A stretch of DNA of 15,916 bases from Bacteroidota bacterium. Its GTDB lineage: Bacteria > Bacteroidota > Ignavibacteria > UBA10030 > UBA8401. The stretch covers positions 1 to 15,916 of the forward strand of contig JALNZH010000054.1 in NCBI GenBank assembly GCA_023229405.1. Direction: 5' to 3'. This document shows positions 14,212 through 15,916 of this stretch, piece by piece. Position numbers and translations under genes: made by a program. Position 1 is the stretch's first letter. Each line of letters begins with the position of its first letter. The notes under the pieces are model-generated. The model worked only from the letters and a program-made list of their open reading frames with translations. It was not told the DNA's origin and did no database searches.

Positions 14212-15916
14212 ATGACTGAGCTTCGTCAAAAATATCAGAAACTGATCGGTGACTCCATGAGTCAGCTCTCTTCCGAGTTTATGGAATTGACCACACTGCT
14301 TAAATCGCCGCAGGTTTCCGCAGATGTCTCGAAAAAGGTGGACAAATTGTTTAAGATGCTGATGGAGGCGAATCGAAAGCAAAGTGTCGAAGCGAATATA
14401 TTATTCGAGCAGATCGAAAAACTGGATCGTTCGCTGGAGCAGATGACCGAAGCGAAACGGCAATTTGAAGTACTCTATTCATCAGGAATACTCTTTTCAT
14501 CCGAAACGGAAATGCAGTCACTGATGGAGAAGGCGGTGACGACGGTGGTGAAAGAGATGAAAGCGGACGCGGGATTTATTGTTCTTACGAATGAACAAGG
14601 TGAGACGGAATCAATTGTTTCCTGCAATATGAAACCGGAAGAGAATCCCGAAGCAACGGAAATGAGCACGACGGTCATCAGGAATACGATCACAAAATCA
14701 GAACCGACGCACTTCCCTCAGTTCAACGAGCGGTTTGCGATGCAACAGAGTGTTATCCGACTCGGGATCACCGCAGCGATGTGTGTGCCGCTGGTAACGA
14801 AAGAAAAAGTGTTCGGCGCCGTGTATTTAGACCGTCGCAGCAAAGAGAATGCATTTGCGGAGAACGATCTTGTCTATCTGCTCTCCTTTGCCCGCCAAAT
14901 TGTCCGGGGATTCGAGATCTCCCTTGAGATTACGACGCTGGAGAAAAAACTTGTTGCTGAAACAGTGATGAAGTTTGAGGATCTCCGCCGTGAATTGAAG
15001 TGCGAAGAACTCATCGGCTCCAGTAAAAAATTATTCGATGTGTTAAAAATCGTCTCTAAAATTGCTCCGACCGATGCTGGCGTTATTCTCTACGGAGAAA
15101 ATGGGACGGGAAAAGACTTGCTGGCGCATATTCTACATAACAACAGCCGCAGATCGGGAAACGCATTCATTACGATTAATTGTGGTGCCATCCCGGCTGA
15201 CCTATTGGAATCGGAATTGTTCGGTTATGAAAGTGGCGCATTTACCGGCGCGGCAAAACCAAAACCGGGAAAGATTGAAATAGCGGATGGCGGAACATTA
15301 TTCCTTGATGAAATCGGAGAACTCACTGTAAACCTCCAGGCGAAACTGCTTCGGGTCATTCAAACGCGCGAGATCGAACGACTCGGTAGCGTACAATCGC
15401 GGAAGATCGATATCCGTATTATTGCCGCCACGAATCGTAATATTCCCGACATGGTTGCGAACGGAAGTTTTCGTGAAGATCTCTATTATCGTTTAAAAAT
15501 AATTGAATTGACGATGCCGTCACTGCGTGAGCGAAGGGAAGATGTTTCGGAACTCGCTGCATTCTTCGTAAAAAAATATTCTCAAAAGAAACAGATTCCT
15601 ATTTCGTCTGATGCAATGAATGTACTGGAGAGTTACACCTATCCCGGCAATGTCCGCGAACTGGAGAATATTATTCAGCGGGCCGTCGTGTTGATGAAGG
15701 AAGAATCAATCGAAGTTGCCGATCTTCCACCGGAGATTATTGACGAGGAACGATCGGAACCGGTCATTGCCGGCGGAAAATCCCTTGAAGATGCGGAAAC
15801 GGAATTTCGAAAATTATACATCCTACGTGTGTTGCGGTCCGCCAAATCAAAGTCCGAGGCAGCACAGAGGCTTGGTATTAATCGCACACACTTCTATAAG
15901 CTGCTTGCCCAGTTAG
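14212..15916 (+). CDS. Sigma-54-dependent transcriptional activator: GAF, AAA+ and Fis-type HTH (3' end cut by window)
   Basis: 568 codons are visible, with no stop before the right edge; by family length only a few residues are missing. In order: an alpha-helical N-terminus (about 1-85); a GAF domain (about 85-235; FGAVYLDRR); the AAA+ sigma-54 interaction domain (about 260-505) with Walker A GENGTGKD (295-302), the GAFTGA loop that touches sigma-54 (342-347), Walker B LFLDE (363-367) and the FREDLYYRL segment; and a Fis-type HTH (about 544-568; EAAQRLGINRTHFYKLL). It should use ATP hydrolysis to open sigma-54 promoters. It has neither a receiver nor an FHA domain, so activation probably comes through the GAF domain or partner proteins. 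The ATG at 14212 has no Shine-Dalgarno. It lies 57 bases after the vWA gene and in the same reading frame, with no stop between, so the exact start is uncertain. Walker A ends in D where E is most common. Confidence 0.92.
   Translation, partial: MTELRQKYQKLIGDSMSQLSSEFMELTTLLKSPQVSADVSKKVDKLFKMLMEANRKQSVEANILFEQIEKLDRSLEQMTEAKRQFEVLYSSGILFSSETEMQSLMEKAVTTVVKEMKADAGFIVLTNEQGETESIVSCNMKPEENPEATEMSTTVIRNTITKSEPTHFPQFNERFAMQQSVIRLGITAAMCVPLVTKEKVFGAVYLDRRSKENAFAENDLVYLLSFARQIVRGFEISLEITTLEKKLVAETVMKFEDLRRELKCEELIGSSKKLFDVLKIVSKIAPTDAGVILYGENGTGKDLLAHILHNNSRRSGNAFITINCGAIPADLLESELFGYESGAFTGAAKPKPGKIEIADGGTLFLDEIGELTVNLQAKLLRVIQTREIERLGSVQSRKIDIRIIAATNRNIPDMVANGSFREDLYYRLKIIELTMPSLRERREDVSELAAFFVKKYSQKKQIPISSDAMNVLESYTYPGNVRELENIIQRAVVLMKEESIEVADLPPEIIDEERSEPVIAGGKSLEDAETEFRKLYILRVLRSAKSKSEAAQRLGINRTHFYKLLAQL

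Overview
The window looks like chromosomal DNA from a free-living member of the Bacteroidota/Ignavibacteria (Chlorobi-like) branch. Two proteins end in a type IX secretion (T9SS) sorting domain with the asparagine/proline-rich 'QNYPNPFNP' signature typical of Ignavibacteria and relatives. The sensor kinase has the Reg_prop/Y_Y_Y architecture common in Bacteroidota, and half of the genes lack a Shine-Dalgarno sequence. I see no insertion sequence, phage gene, tRNA, rRNA or CRISPR array. The organism assignment is inference from protein style, not from a marker gene.

Layout. Bases 1-343 hold at most the last 20 codons of an upstream gene and an intergenic region with a hairpin. Bases 344-4148 are a two-component pair: a periplasmic double-propeller histidine kinase (HisKA_3 type) and a NarL/FixJ-type response regulator. 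Bases 4269-7994 are two secreted T9SS substrates, a 14-repeat YCF48-like propeller and an ELWxxDGT-repeat protein. A bidirectional terminator-like hairpin at 8104-8136 separates them from a convergent small metal-binding (HMA) protein on the minus strand (8159-8566). From 8659 to the right edge runs a plus-strand cluster, probably an operon: a 1189-residue membrane Ser/Thr kinase with a large periplasmic sensor, a vWA-domain protein with a carboxypeptidase-regulatory-like N-terminus, and a GAF-AAA+-Fis sigma-54 activator cut by the window edge.

How the genes may work together. The window is rich in signalling genes with extracytoplasmic propeller or repeat sensors. The most unusual gene is the Ser/Thr kinase. 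Its sensor (YCF48-like propeller, six Ca-binding VCBS/FG-GAP repeats, an ASPIC/UnbV domain) precedes three membrane helices, and the kinase is at the C-terminus, the reverse of the usual PknB layout. Together with the vWA protein (15 bp downstream) and the sigma-54 activator (57 bp further), it could form an envelope-to-sigma-54 signalling route; this is inference. The HMA gene is divergent from the kinase and shares its 92-bp upstream region.
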